Part shown: positions 22,842-36,111 of the stretch, one piece after another
How the letters are laid out: every line of letters starts with the position of its first letter
Numbering within the stretch: the stretch's first letter is position 1
NCBI RefSeq assembly: GCF_007655135.1
Contig: NC_045127.1
Span: 27,198,199 to 27,262,198, forward strand
Reading direction: 5' to 3'
Source of the DNA: Punica granatum
Taxonomy: Eukaryota; Streptophyta; Magnoliopsida; Myrtales; Lythraceae
Length of the DNA stretch: 64,000 nucleotides
Program-made: the position numbers and the translations under genes
Notes under the pieces: model-generated
Databases searched by the model: none
What the model saw: the letters and a program-made list of their open reading frames with translations, nothing else
Told to the model about the DNA's origin: nothing

Positions 22842-23849
22842 TCAAGAGTTGAGATAAGAGTATACCTGCGGGATAAGGTATTGGATCACATAGGGAAACA
22901 TCTCGATGAACTCAATGAACTCGATCCAACGTGTGTGCCTTCGGTTCAGCTTGCTTTGACCCTTTAAATGCTTCAAGGACTCATGGTCGGTGTGAATGAT
23001 GAACTCCTTGGACCACAAGTAATGTTGCCATGTCTCCAAGGCTCTCACCAAAGCATAGAGCTCCTTGTCGTATGTGGAGTAGTTCAACGCAGCCCCGTTG
23101 AGCTTCTCACTGAAGTAAGCAATAGGCCTCTTCTCTTGCATAAGGACGACACCTATACCAATACCGGAAGCATCACATTCGATTTCAAAAGGTTTAGAAA
23201 AGTCCGGTAAAATCAGTAAAGGAGCAGAACTTAGCTTTTCTTTCAAGGTACTGAATGCCTTCTCTTGCTCCTTGCCCCATCTAAAGCCAACTTCCTTCTT
23301 GATGATCTCGGTCAAAGGAGCAGCTATGGTGCTAAAATTGCGCACAAATCTTCGATAGAATCCAGCAAGGCCATGGAAGCTTCGGACCTCAGCAATGGTA
23401 GTGGGTGTAGGCCATTCCCGGATTGCTTTCACCTTCTCTTCATCCACTTCCACACCCTTGGAACTTACGACAAAACCAAGAAAAACAACACTTTCCAAGA
23501 AAAATTCACACTTCTTAAGGTTAGCATACAACTTCTCATGCCTCAGCACCTCAAGAACACACCTCAAATGATCCATATGATCATGCTCAGTTTTGCTATA
23601 AATCAGAATATAATCAAAGTAAACAACAACAAATTTTCCAATGTAAGCACGCAAGACATGATTCATAAGGCGCATAAATGTGCTGGGTGCATTAGTCAAT
23701 CCAAATGGCATCACTAACCACTCATACAATCCACTCTTGGTTTTAAATGCTGTTTTCCACTCATCTCCTTCTTTCATGCGAATTTGATGGTATCCACTCT
23801 TCAAATCAATCTTCGAAAATATAGTGGAACCATGCAATTCATCAAGCAT
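22842..23849 (-). pseudogene. pol: Element B reverse transcriptase and RNase H
   Basis: 335 residues starting in the RT palm ([12 protein letters not shown]) and running through RNase H ([38 protein letters not shown]). The YXDD box reads YFDY, the last aspartate codon being TAT at 23610-23612, which should abolish polymerase activity. A 9-base duplication gives EFIEFIE near 22915. After YVIQY the frame is lost through a deletion of about 32 bases relative to A and C. Confidence 0.88.
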
Positions 23850-23858
23850 ATCATCTAA

Positions 23859-26204
23859 TCAAGGAATGGGATAGCGATACTTTACCGTTATCTTATTCAC
23901 AGCTCGACAATCCACACACATTCTCCATGTGCCATCTTTCTTGGGAACAAGCAACACGGGCACAGAGCATGGACTCATGCTCTCTCGAACATAGCCCTTG
24001 GTCAGCAGCTCATCAACTTGCTTTTGGAGTTCTTTTGCTTCTTCGGGACTACACCGATATGCTGGCCGGTTTGGAATGGGTGCTCCCGGGATGAAATCAA
24101 TTTGATGTTTGATCCCACGGATTGGTGGCAATCCCGGTGGCATCTCCTCAAGAAACACATCATCAAACTCCTGCAAAAGAGAAATCACAACACTAGGCAA
24201 AGATGAGTTAAAATTAGTAGATAAGTAGGCCTCTTTGTACAAGAACAATATCATTGGCCTTTCATCCTTACTAACACTCTCTAACTCTCTTTCTTTTGTG
24301 AAGAAACTCATTTTCTTCCCCTCTTTTCTTCTCATGGCTGAACTCTCACATTTTTCTTTCTTTTCACTCTCTTTCTCACTTTTCTCTCGAATTTCTTTCC
24401 TCTCACTTTTACTCTCTTTTTCTTTTGGTTCAGCCACTCTCTTACTTTCTTTTGAACTCTCAGCACTGGACTTCTTGATTTGGAGTTGCTCTTCGAACAC
24501 TTGATGTGGTGGCAGCGGGGCAAGTGTCATGTTTCGACCATCCTTGATGAAGCTATACCGATTCTTGTACCCGTTATGTGTAGTCCTTCGATCAAATTGC
24601 CATGGCCTTCCGAGTAACAAATGGCTGGCTATCATAGGAACTACATCACATAAAACTTCATCATGGTACTTCCCAATAGAAAATGAGATCAACACTTGTT
24701 TTGTCACCTTCAATTCACCACTCTCATTCAGCCACTGAATCCTATATGGCCTCGGATGCTTTTGAGTGCTCAAACCAAGCTTCTCCACCATCAGCTTGCT
24801 TGCCACATTCACAGTGCTTCCTCCATCAATAATCAGTCCACATACTCGATCCTTCACGTGGCATCGAGTGTAGAAAATGTTCTCTCTTTGTAGCTCATCA
24901 CCATCTTCTTTGGCTTGCACATGTAGAGCTCTCAAAACAACAAGAGTTTGACCCGATACAGCATACTCCACATCATCGGCGTCTTCAAGTGATGGTATGG
25001 AGTCCGCGTCACTCACATGCTCATCCGCACTTTCAATCTCCCCATTATCTAACATAATCATGGCTCTCTTGTTCAGGCATTGAGAAGCATAATGACCAGA
25101 ACCCAAACAACGAAAGCACTTTACATCACGGTTTCTTTGAGGTTGGGAAGAAGAGTTACCCCTCTCCTTAGAATCAGATGATGGCTTGGCTGTGGGCTTG
25201 TCTCCTTTGGCCTTCTCCTCTTGCTTCGAACCAGCCCATTTAGATCCAGCCCCTTCAAACTTGGAAGTCCACTTCGAATTCGAATTAGAGGATTCGAATC
25301 TGGATGACGATCGTCCCCCCTTCTTGAGCTGCCTTTCAACCTTCATAGCCATGTGTACCAATTCTTCAAGCTCCACATAATGGTGCAGCTCCACAATATT
25401 GGCAATCTCCCGATTAAGTCCACTAATGAACCGAGCCATGGTTGCCTCTCGATCCTCCTCAACATTGGCGCGAATCATGGCAATCTCCATCTCCTTGTGG
25501 TACTCCTCCACGGTCTTAGACCCTTGCTTAAGATTCTGCAGCTTCAAGTGTAAATCCCGGTAGTAATGGGATGGGACAAACCTCCTCCGCATGACAGCTT
25601 TCATGTCCTCCCAATTGTCAATAGGTCGCTCCCCATTTCGGCGTTTACTCACCGTCAATTGATCCCACCAAACTATGGCATAGTCGGTGAATGCCACAGC
25701 TGCAAGCTTCACCTTCTTCTCCTTGGAGTAGTTGTGACAATCAAAAACCAACTCAACCTTCCTTTCCCATTCGATGTAAACATCAGGATCGCTCTTGCCT
25801 TGGAACGGAGGAATGGTCAACTTGATGGATCCCATATTACGATCAATGGTGTCTCTTTCTTGGTGCCTCCCACGTTCGCGCCATGGCCTCTCAGCCCTTG
25901 CTCCTCGAGCTCGTCTCATTGTGGCAATGGAAGACACATCATCCTCATCATCATAGGATCCCTCTTCGTGGTCATCAAATGGATCAACAGTAGGTGCCGG
26001 CTGTCGGTTATTGTTCCTCCTTGGGTGCTGATTGGGAGCTTGTCGCAACTGGTCAATCCGCTCATCATGCCTCTCCAACCGGTCATTGATCGTATTGAGC
26101 ACCATGTTCATTCGCTCAAATTGTTGTTGCATAGCCCGAATGATTGTGCTCTAATCAAGCCCTCCACTGCTTTGTTCAAGTCCCCCGCTATTTTCTTGTG
26201 ACAT
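23859..26204 (-). pseudogene. gag-pol: Element B gag, protease and N-terminal reverse transcriptase
   Basis: An ATG at 26202-26204 gives the same MSQENSG start as element A, but codon 18 is TAG (26151-26153). The rest is open from 26132. Gag has the VWWDQL and RRRFVPSHYYRDL landmarks and a zinc knuckle [14 protein letters not shown]. The protease motif is IIDGGS. A Ser/Lys/Glu-rich linker precedes RT. The frame stops at TGA 23859-23861 after KYRYPIP, in frame with the next part. Confidence 0.88.
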
Positions 26205-26903
26205 GTTGAAATCTGCAAAGAAATCTTAGAGTAAAAGGACCTCACAATCACTCCCTCACGTGTTTACTCTCAAATCGATGTCACACAAACTCTCGTATTT
26301 CACTCGATACAATGGCTTTTACCCTCTGATGATCTCACCCGCTCTTGCCTTTTTCCTCTCGTAGATTTCTCCACAAAGTTCTGGAGGAACTAAGCAATCT
26401 AATTACAAGTGCTTGAGGAAATTACTTGTTCGCTCAAGCCACTTATAATATCAGTTCCAAGTAGCAAAGAAGCGAAGAGATATGGATGGACAAGATGTAT
26501 GTGAAAGGAATGAGCCCGGACGAATCAAAGATGGAATTGACACAAATACGATCGGAGAAAAAAACAGAATGAGAGCAACTATGACAGATCAATTTAAGGC
26601 CGATGTAATCAGCGAAACCATCGATCACTCTAATTCACCACAGACCAATTACAACACAAAGACAGCAAATTGTTCAATAAATTATTCGCCCACTTCAGAT
26701 CCTTTTCTCTTTTTTTTTTATCCTTTTTTTCTTTTTTTTTTTGGACGATTTTTTTTTGGATCGCAATGAACAGACTAGACAAGACTAAATGGAAAAGGAT
26801 AGAAATGGAAGATAGATAAGAAAAAAAAATTCCAGAATGATGAACAAGGAAAGAACAAGGATAGATGAAACCTCAATTTGGAGCCTAAGCTCTGATACCA
26901 AAA
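26205..26903 (-). other. Element B leader and primer binding site
   Basis: Non-coding, with T-rich runs at 26701-26760. The PBS complement gctctgatacca is at 26889-26900, three bases from the 5' LTR. Confidence 0.8.
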
Positions 26904-27583
26904 TGATGCGAACCCCGTTGAACCCGTCGCAGAACCCAGCAATAATGATATGGAATCAAATCCCGGATCGTCCAAGATAGAGATTTCGAAAGGTGGAATA
27001 TCGACCCCGTAGCTATGTAGAGCTAGAAACCAATATTATAAGAAGCTTAAGAACTACAAGTAATCGACTTGCAACCCTTGAAGCATAAGTTCAACAAGAA
27101 CAATTTGGAGAATATCTCTCACACAAGATAGTAAAATGGTAGAAAACTTCTCTAAAAAATAACCTAGGGAGGAGCTTATAATGCTCTTGTAATCTGAAGA
27201 CAACTAAGGAAAGCAAGCATATTCTAAAAGGCATATTCCAACCAGATTTGGTGGCCATCTTTTGGAAGGCATATTTCAACCTGATAGAAGGCATATTCCA
27301 ACCAGATTTGGTGGCTATCTTCTAGAAGGCATATCCAACCAGATTTGAGGTAGTTGTGGTCATCCTTTAATGCCCCGATGTGTACTAATGAGGTCCAGCA
27401 CTCTTGATGACCAAAATTAGCCCCGAGTCGACTTGTTCGTCTCTCGAACTGCGTGCCTCTTCCCGAATATGCATCCATAAGTTCTGCAAGGCTTGCTCTA
27501 ATTTCTTGGCACGTGCTCTGGTGACCGGTCCGGTAGAAATATGTAACTTGTCCTCATGCTCGGAGTTCGGCTCAACCCTATCA
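26904..27583 (-). repeat. 5' LTR of element B
   Basis: 680 bp, nearly identical to the 3' LTR by eye, from tgatgcgaaccccgttgaac to ccctatca, followed by TSD cagac. Confidence 0.93.
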
Positions 27584-28625
27584 CAGACATAAACTCATAC
27601 TTATTTACTAACAAATCCGAATCAATAACAACTCAATCAACCAGCATAGAATTCAAGAAATATTAGCAAAATCACCACAATTATCCAAAAATTACTCGGG
27701 GATCAAGCTTCAACTTAAGTCTACAGGATCTCCTAACCTAGGCTCTGATACCAAAATTGTCACGACCCTAAATTTCAGCTGAATTTTCCCTATATTTCTT
27801 CGACATCCATTATCACGTAACAATTCATATAAAATCTGCTTTCCATAACTCTCAAAAACATACAACTACTACAAATGCTCTAGCATATATATTTATATAA
27901 GTACGATTCTAGCAAAACTACATTGCTAAACCAACTAGACAAAAATTTCAGGTCGTGACATTCTCAAGTCCATTCTATACAGAAAGGATATCTATTAAAT
28001 AACTAAGGTTCCTACCTAGTCCTCCAAGCCGATCCCCGATATCAAAAAGTGGTTCCTCCGCGCAATCGGAAGCTTATCTGGAAAAATATATGCAGGGTGT
28101 GAGCTGCATCTCAGTGAGCACTAAATTCCAAAGCAAAATGAATAATAATAAGAGATAAATATATTTTAGACAACCAAATATTCCTACAGATAGTAGTAGC
28201 ATAAGCAAGTCTATCAATTAATTCACCAACACGACATATTAGACAATACGTACAAATGATTACTAAGTTCATTCATCAACAATCAATTGCCCTTATAACC
28301 ATATCAACTATTACTAGAATTAACCATTAACCAATATCATTTTGCACTCATAACCTAACTAAATCAAATTAGCAAACAACACGATTTCCATACAATAATT
28401 CAGACAATCATATTAATCATCACATTTACAGCAATCCAACCAAACAAACAATACACAACACAACCAAATCAATATAGCCATAGGGTTGCATTCCCTCGCA
28501 ACAGAGTTGCAACGGTGCCGTGACCTCGCACTTCTCGCACATATCACTATCAACTCCCAATATCCATATCTCATAAGCGGGGGCCGCCTATTAACCTCTG
28601 GCGGTAAGAGTTGACCTCAGTTTGT

Positions 28626-28842
28626 ATTCCGCCGGGTCTTAGCGGCCGATCAAGCCCCTTTTTCTATTCCGCCGGGTCCAGCAGCCGATCAGGCCCCTAT
28701 TTATATTCCGCTGAGTCCAGCGGCCGATCGTGCCCCTATTTTTATTCCGCCGGGTCCAGCGGCCGATCAGACCCTATTTGTATTCCGCTGGGCCCAGCGG
28801 CCAATCTAGCCCATTTTGTAATCCGCCGGGTCCAGCGGTCCC
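28626..28842. repeat. GC-rich 38-40-bp minisatellite in L2
   Basis: About six units. Each contains ccgc...gcgg complementary ends (ccgccgggtccagcgg) able to form a small hairpin. Confidence 0.9.
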
Positions 28843-30542
28843 ATAGCTATAGTCAAACAACAATCACAAAAACAATCAACTGTAACCGGCCATCACACAT
28901 CATAAACCCACACCAAATTCTTATTCTCAAATTATCACAACCACCGTATACACAAATAAAATTCCCATCATATTCCCAATTGAATCACATTATCATCATA
29001 TATTTCTTACACGATCCACATACTCAATCGCACTGCATATCCCAAGTCAAGGTGTATCACAAAGGCCATATTGTTCATATCCGTTCAAACAACATAGCAA
29101 TACCGATTCCTTAATCTAACTACCACTACATTCATCTTAAATAATTTCTATAATCATAACACATGATTTCACAAGGGAATAGAGCATTCACATATCATAT
29201 ATATATATATATATATATATATCATTTCACAATGGAATAAAGTGCTCACCTAACTCCAAAATATAGTCCATCGAATCAAGCCTTTCAAATGTCAGGATTC
29301 AGTCACCTCGGTCCCTAATCAAGTGTAAGCATAACAAAGACTAAATTATGCATACATGATACAATACAATATCAAACCACTTCACACACCCGTTTACTGA
29401 TTATCTATTTCCTTTTAGAATTAAATTACAAGCATAAATGTTAGATTATATACTAGCTAAGCGCATAAACATACATCAGTTCAACTCCCTAGTTCTTTCA
29501 TTATGATAGCTATAATATAAAGCTTTCATAATTAACAAGTACTTTTACCTATCCCTTTCATAATTAACAGTACATAACATTTCATTTCATCCATTTCGGA
29601 ATATGGACGTGCACATATCAATCAATACATCTCCTTATTTACCTAAGCATTTACAATGGCTTACACATATCAACCACCTTGCTTACCTTGACTTTATCTT
29701 AAACTTATCAATCAATTTAACATATCCCAATTTTATGTAAGCACATGAGGAAGAACTCAGCCCAATATTCATTCACAATCTTATATAAAAACAATAATGG
29801 GAGTTTAGCCATGTTACTCATAACTCTTAACATGTTAAGACCTTAGGCAAACACACACGTACTAGTAAGCGCACCCTTCACTTCTCTAATCAAAACAGAA
29901 TCTTTCTTCACAGTCTTTAGAATCCATTGCATTCATGCCAAGTTCCATCACCACAGTAAGTGGAAGGTAATTAAAGCCAATTACCCCCAACCATCCACAT
30001 ATATATGTGTGTATATATATATTGAGCAGAGATTCCCCGATCAGCACTATCATACCAGTATAAGCTCACCAATTCACAACCTATAAGCACACTCTTAAGG
30101 ATGCAGATAATCGAATATTATGAAACCGACTTTACATCAAAGCTATAAATGCCTTGGCCATAGCTGAAACGAATTCAAACCAGCCAAAAAGAACATGAAA
30201 CGAGTGATTAAGAACGCCAAGGCCCCGGAGAGCTAACTTACAGTCGAAACTTCTTAATTCGTGGGTACCTCAAACTGGAAACCAAACTGAAACGAAGAGG
30301 GAAATAGCTCAATCCGCACCTAACTCAGTGAATAAGAGTGTCTAGAGTTAGGAGAATCAACTTACTAATCAAGAACTCCAAGTTTAGTCATTTTCCCTTT
30401 CAAAATTTGCTCAACTCGATCATCTCCCCCGTATTGTTTCTCTAGTCTGGTTCGTTCTGTTCATTGTCCCATGAACAGAGCCCCAGCTTGGCTTGAAGAC
30501 TGCTCGAACCTATCCTTTAATTCTGCCTCTTCTCCCTCGAAT

Positions 30543-30787
30543 TTACACAGAGCGGTCCTCTCTCTCTCTCTCTCTCTCTCTCTATCGTTCTCTGGCCCTC
30601 TCTCTCTGTTTCCTCTATTTGTTCTCTTGTTCTGCTTCGTTTTCTTCTTCTTCCCCTTTCTCCCGTGAAACCAAACCAAACAGACAAGGGAATGGAATAA
30701 ATAAATAAATACATGAATGATGTGAATGCTGAGACGGTGGAAATGAGGCATGCTGGGGAGACAGGAGGGAAAGGTTGAGCCACGTGG
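30543..30787 (-). promoter_or_regulatory. Promoter-like U3 segment of L2
   Basis: Read on the minus strand: G-box CCACGTGG (30780-30787), then a TATTTATTTATT stretch near 30700, then a long GA-rich tract resembling a plant 5' leader. The same order occurs in the other array LTRs and roughly in element D. The transcription start is not determinable from sequence. Confidence 0.4.
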
Positions 30788-30960
30788 GGTCCATAGCACC
30801 ACCACCTCTTTTTCTTTTTTTCTTTTTTGATGCTTCAGATATGTACGTAACATACATATATATATATACAGGGGCACTTATATAACATGTAAGTAAATGA
30901 ATGCATATATATATATATATATAAATAAACTATTTGCAATTAAAAATATCAGATCTCACA

Positions 30961-33287
30961 ATCTCCCCCACTAATAAAAATTTTGTCCCCGAAATTTGTT
31001 TATGCGATACCAAAAAATTTAGAGGATTAAGGGTTATAGCATCTTCAGGTCCCCATATCACCTCTAAACTGACTTTTCCAAACACCTTCATAGATCACCA
31101 AGCTTTCGCTGAGCCACTATAATACATTTGATGATATGAGCCCAAATCTTGTAGAATAACCAAATCTCCATCTCGAAAGCAACTCTAAGATTGTCGAGTT
31201 CGAATACCGAAAACTCTATCCAAAACCTAATCAATAGAATTCATTCCATGTCGCTGGGATAAATAAACTGAAATAAACGCCAAATCTGTCTTGAGTGATC
31301 AAAGATTTGTAAATGTCCCGGCTGATGGTAGAATTGGCTTCTCTAAATCTGATAGCTTTTATAGTGGAATAATTATCCATGCCAAGGTAGGTAGCTGATA
31401 GATATAATTTAGAATACTAGAAACCCTGCTGAATTATACGATGATGCCAAAGTAAAATTATTAATCTAAACAATAATAGAATCCCAAGATCCATGATGAA
31501 AACCAAGTAAGATCCCGTTGAATAAGCAGAGCAACAATTCTCTCAATCCCATCAGATCATTATCATGACAACATCAACCTTGACTGATTGCAGATATAAA
31601 GGAGAAAATAAACTAGGATCACCATTTGGTAGAACCGAAGAACGCAGGATGATAGAGAACATTGAATAATTGATACTCCAGGAAATATCCCAATGAAATA
31701 AATCTAACAAATATGCTCAAAAGTCGCGGGAACTTCTCGAAAGAATACCTCTCAACTTGATCTGTAAAGAATCCTTGTGAACTCATGTCTGTATAGCTGA
31801 GATATATCTTGACTCTGATACTTAATCGATTTCAATACTCATTTGGAGCTTGAGGAATAATTGATCATGACGCCGATTTAATGTTGAACTTGACCAATGG
31901 GGAACTTGAGGTGCTTCCCTCAACTCAAATCTTAATGTATTATAATAATTATGTATAGATTTCGAAAAGTATACTTAAGTCCCAAGCTTATTCTTTAACC
32001 AAGCGCAAAGAAATTAATGAACATCAACCTCTAAAAAATCTTAGCAATATGTTAGTGAAGTATTAAAAGTTTCTCATAAGTAAATAGGGCAATTAAGATT
32101 GAAACTAATCGAATAACTAACATAACAACTAAACGAGGAAGTCACAATCAAAACTCAAGCACATCTGCTTCCAATTCAATTCACTTCTGTTCTGAAGCCC
32201 CAATTTAGGTCTTGCCTTTCACTTCTTCAATTTAATAATCCACTAAATCAATCTATGAACAAGTCCCTCTCTTACTTAGTTCAGAGAAAAAGTAAAATTC
32301 CAATAAATTAATCATCGACTTTCCGATTTTATTCTTCGATTTGCTCATTCCATCGAATTCGCAGGAATACACATTCAGACACAAGAAGAAATCAAATTGT
32401 TATCACATACACAACACTTCCATAGCAACTGATTTCAAGCCCAAATTACTACTTAAGGTCATTCTTTAAATTTTCAACTCCAATAAGTCTTCTAAACAAT
32501 CAAAATAAAACACATAGCCTACGCTTTCTATTTATGGGTCTCATCTATCCTTACTCCGCTTCAGATCGAATCGTTAACCAATTTATAGAGAAGGAACGTG
32601 ATTTAAGAAAAAGGAGAACCTGATTAATAGGAACTCAGCACATACATCATATAACAATAATTTAACCAAAGGCAAAATCGAGTCTTCTTTATATATATAT
32701 ATATATATATATTTCTTAACCCCCAAATTATCCTTATCCGACTTTCTTCCTATTCTGAGCTCCTAATCAAGCTATCTATCACTTTGCTTCTTTCAAGAAT
32801 AACAACCCTCTCAAACATAAGTCCAGTCAACTTATAATTATACAAGAATATTAGTATACACGGCCAAAAGTCTATATTTTCATTGTTCACCAGAGAAAGA
32901 AGAAGATTACAAACACGATAGCAATTATTTAATTCAATTGGAGATCCAAACAATATTCGGACAAACTAAATCAAATATTCATGCTCAAAGAATTGCAAGA
33001 ACTTCTGTAAAACCTGATATGCAAAACCTATTTTTTTTTTAGTGATATTCCCAATCGTCAACTGCTTAATATCAATTTTCATATTGTGCAGCGCAAATGT
33101 AAATTTCAACAAGCAGACATAAACCAATACTTATTTACTAACAAATCCGAAGCAATAACAACTCAATCAACCAGCATAGAAATCAAGAAATACTAGAAAA
33201 ATCACCACAATTATCCAAAAATTACTCGGGGATCAAGCTTCAACTTAAGTCTACAGGATCTCCTAACCTAGGCTCTGATACCAAAAT
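30961..33287 (-). mobile_element. I2: internal region of array unit 2 (2327 bp)
   Basis: PPT complement at 30961-30971 and PBS complement at 33272-33283. Non-coding. It lacks the segment of about 41 bases present in I1 and I4 (junction in the TA run near 32711). It appears the same as I3 over its length, implying very recent duplication. Confidence 0.85.
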
Positions 33288-36077
33288 TGTCACGACCCGA
33301 AATTTCAGCTGAATTTTCCCTATATTTCTTCGACATCCATTATCACGTAACTATTCATATAAAATCTGCTTTCCATAACTCTCAAAAACATACAACTACT
33401 ACAAATGCTCTAGCATATATATTTATATAAGTACGATTTTAGCAGAACTACGTTGCTAAACCAACTAGACAAAAATTTCAGGTCGTGACATTCTCAAGTT
33501 CATTCTATAGAGAAAGGATATCTATTAAATAACTAAGGTTCCTACCTAGTCCTCCAAGCCGATCCCCGATATCAAGAAGTGGTTCCTCCGCGCAATCGGA
33601 AGCTTATCTGGAAAAATATATGCAGGGTGTGAGCTGCATCTCAGTGAGCACTAAATTCCAAAGCAAAATGAATAATAATAAGAGATAAATATATTTTAGA
33701 CAACCAAATATTCCTACAGATAGTAGTAGCATAAGCAAGTCTATCAATTAATTCACCAACACGACATATTAGACAATACGTACAAATGATTACTAAGTTC
33801 ATTCATCAACAATCAATTGCCCTTATAACCATATCAACTATTATTAGAATTAACCATTAACCAACATCATTTTGCACTCATAACCAAACTAAATCAAATT
33901 AGCAAACAACACGACTTCCATACAATAATTCAGACAATCATATTAATCATCACATTTACAGCAATCCAACCAAACAAACAATAGACAACACAACGAAATC
34001 AATATAGCCATACGGTTGCATTCCCTCGCAACAGAGTTGCAACGGTACCGTGACCCCGCACTTCTCGCACATATCATTCTCAACTCCCAATATCCATATC
34101 TCATAAGCGGAGGCCGCCTATTAACCTCTGGCGGTAAGAGTTGACCTCAGTTTGTATTCCGCCGGGTCTTAGCGGCCGATCAAGCCCCTTTTTCTATTCC
34201 GCCGGGTCCAGCGGCCGATCAGGCCCCTGTATATATTCCGCCGGGTCCAGCGGCCGATCATGCCCCTATTTTTATTCCGCCGGGTCCAGCGGCCGATCAG
34301 GCCCTATTTGTATTCCGCTAAGTCAAGCGGCCGATCTGGCCCATTTTGTAATCCGCCGGGTCCAGCGGTCCCATGGCTATAGTCAAACAACAATCACAAA
34401 AACAATCAACTGTAACCGGCCATCACACATCATAAACTCATACCAAATTCTTATTCTCAAATTATCACAACCTCCGCATGCACAAATAAAATTCCCATCA
34501 TATTCCCAATTGAATCACATTATCATCATATATTTCTTACACGATCCACATACTCAATCACACTGCATATCCCAAGTCAAGGTGTATCACAAAGGCCATA
34601 TTGTTCATATCCGTTCAAACAACATCGCAATACCGATTCCTTAATCTAACTACCACTACATTCATCTTAAATAATTTCTATAATCATAACACATGATTTC
34701 ACAAGGGAATAGAGCATTCACATATCATATATACATATATATATATCATTTCACAATGGAATAAAGTACTCACCTAACTCCAAAATATAGTCCATCGAAT
34801 CAAGCCTTTCAAATGTCGGGATTCAGTCACCTCAGTCCCTAATCAAGTGTAAGCATAACAAAGACTAAATTATGCATACATGATACAATACAATATCAAA
34901 CCACTTCGCACGCCCGTGTACTGATTATCTATTTCCTTTTAGAATTAAATTACAAGCCTAAATGTTAGATTATATACTAGCTAAGCGCATAAACATACAT
35001 CAGTTCAACTCCCTAGTTCTTTCATTATGATAGCTATAATATAAAGCTTTCATAATTAACAAGTACTTTTGCCTATCCCTTTCATAATTAACAGTACAGA
35101 ACATTTCATTTCATCCATTTCGGAATATGGACATGCACTTATCAATCAATACATCTCCTTATTAACCTAAGCATTTACAATGGCTTACACATATCAACCA
35201 CCTTGCTTACCTTGACTTTATCTTAAACTTATCAATCAATTTAACATATCCCAATTTTATGTAAGCACATGAGGAAGAACTCAGCCCAATATTCATTCAC
35301 AATCTTATATAAAAACAATAATGGGAGTGTAGCCATGTTACTCATAACTCTTAACATGTTAAGACCTTAGGCAAACACACACGTACTAGTAAGCGCACCC
35401 TTCACTTCTCTAATCAAAACAGAATCTTTCTTCACAGTCTTTAGAATCCATTGCATTCATGCCAAGTTCCATCACCACAGTAAGTGGAAGGTAATTAAAG
35501 CCAATTACCCCCAACCATCCACATATATATGTGTGTATATATATATTGAGCAGAGATTCCCCGATCAGCACTATCATACCAGTATAAGCTCACCAATCAC
35601 AACCTATAAGCACACTCTTAAGGATGCAGATAATCGAATATTATGAAACCGACTTTACATCAAAGCTATAAATGCCTTGGCCATAGCTGAAACGAATTCA
35701 AACCAGCCAAAAAGAACATGAAACGAGTGATTAAGAACGCCAAGGCCCCGGAGAGCTAACTTACAGTCGAAACTTCTTAATTCGTGGGTACCTCAAACTG
35801 GAAACCAAACTGAAACGAAGAGGGAAATAGCTCAATCCGCACCTAACTCAGTGAATAAGAGTGTCTAGAGTTAGGAGAATCAACTTACTAATCAAGAACT
35901 CCAAGTTTAGTCATTTTCCCTTTCAAAATTTGCTCAACTCGATCATCTCCCCCGTATTGTTTCTCTAGTCTGGTTCGTTCTGTTCATTGTCCCATGAACA
36001 GAGCCCCAGCTTGGCTTGAAGACTGCTCGAACCTATCCTTTAATTCTGCCTCTTCTCCCTCGAATTTACACAGAGCG

Positions 36078-36111
<34 letters not shown>

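Larger units (their letters stand above)
20905..27583 (-). mobile_element. CRM-like Ty3/gypsy element B, complete but defective (6.7 kb)
   Basis: Two 680-bp LTRs, PBS, PPT and gag-pol, flanked by TSD cagac (20900-20904 and 27584-27588), inserted in I1. LTR starts (tgatgcgaacccc) and proteins are related to element A, but the rest of the LTR differs, so it is a separate subfamily. It carries an early gag stop, two pol stops, a roughly 32-base deletion and a changed RT active site, so it cannot be autonomous. Confidence 0.88.
18708..27757 (-). mobile_element. I1: non-coding internal region of array unit 1, carrying element B
   Basis: The pieces are 18708-20904 and 27589-27757, about 2.37 kb together. 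It opens with the PPT complement atctcccccac and closes with the PBS complement gctctgatacca at 27742-27753. No gag, protease, RT or integrase motif was found. It keeps a segment of about 41 bases (accttatcgtcaagaattca onward, near 20457) that I2 and I3 have lost. Insertion of element B duplicated cagac. Confidence 0.85.
27758..30960 (-). repeat. L2: intact array LTR (3203 bp)
   Basis: Starts tgtcacgaccctaaattt and ends agatctcaca. It holds the inverted-repeat end (27758-27775 with 27943-27960), the minisatellite, AT microsatellites, and a U3 with CT-rich tract and G-box (30780-30787). No supported gene. It is bounded on both sides by PBS and PPT complements, so it serves as an LTR for two units. 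Confidence 0.9.

Noticed and set aside
27758..27960. MITE insertion at the LTR end
   Set aside because: The arms look like terminal inverted repeats, but one arm coincides with the LTR end next to the PBS in every copy, spacing varies from about 200 to 400 bases, and no target duplication surrounds the block.
30471..30877. Ser/Leu-rich and Arg/Glu-rich ORFs in the CT/GA tracts of L1-L4
   Set aside because: These are low-complexity frames from CT repeats in U3. The lengths change with repeat number between copies and there is no conserved start.
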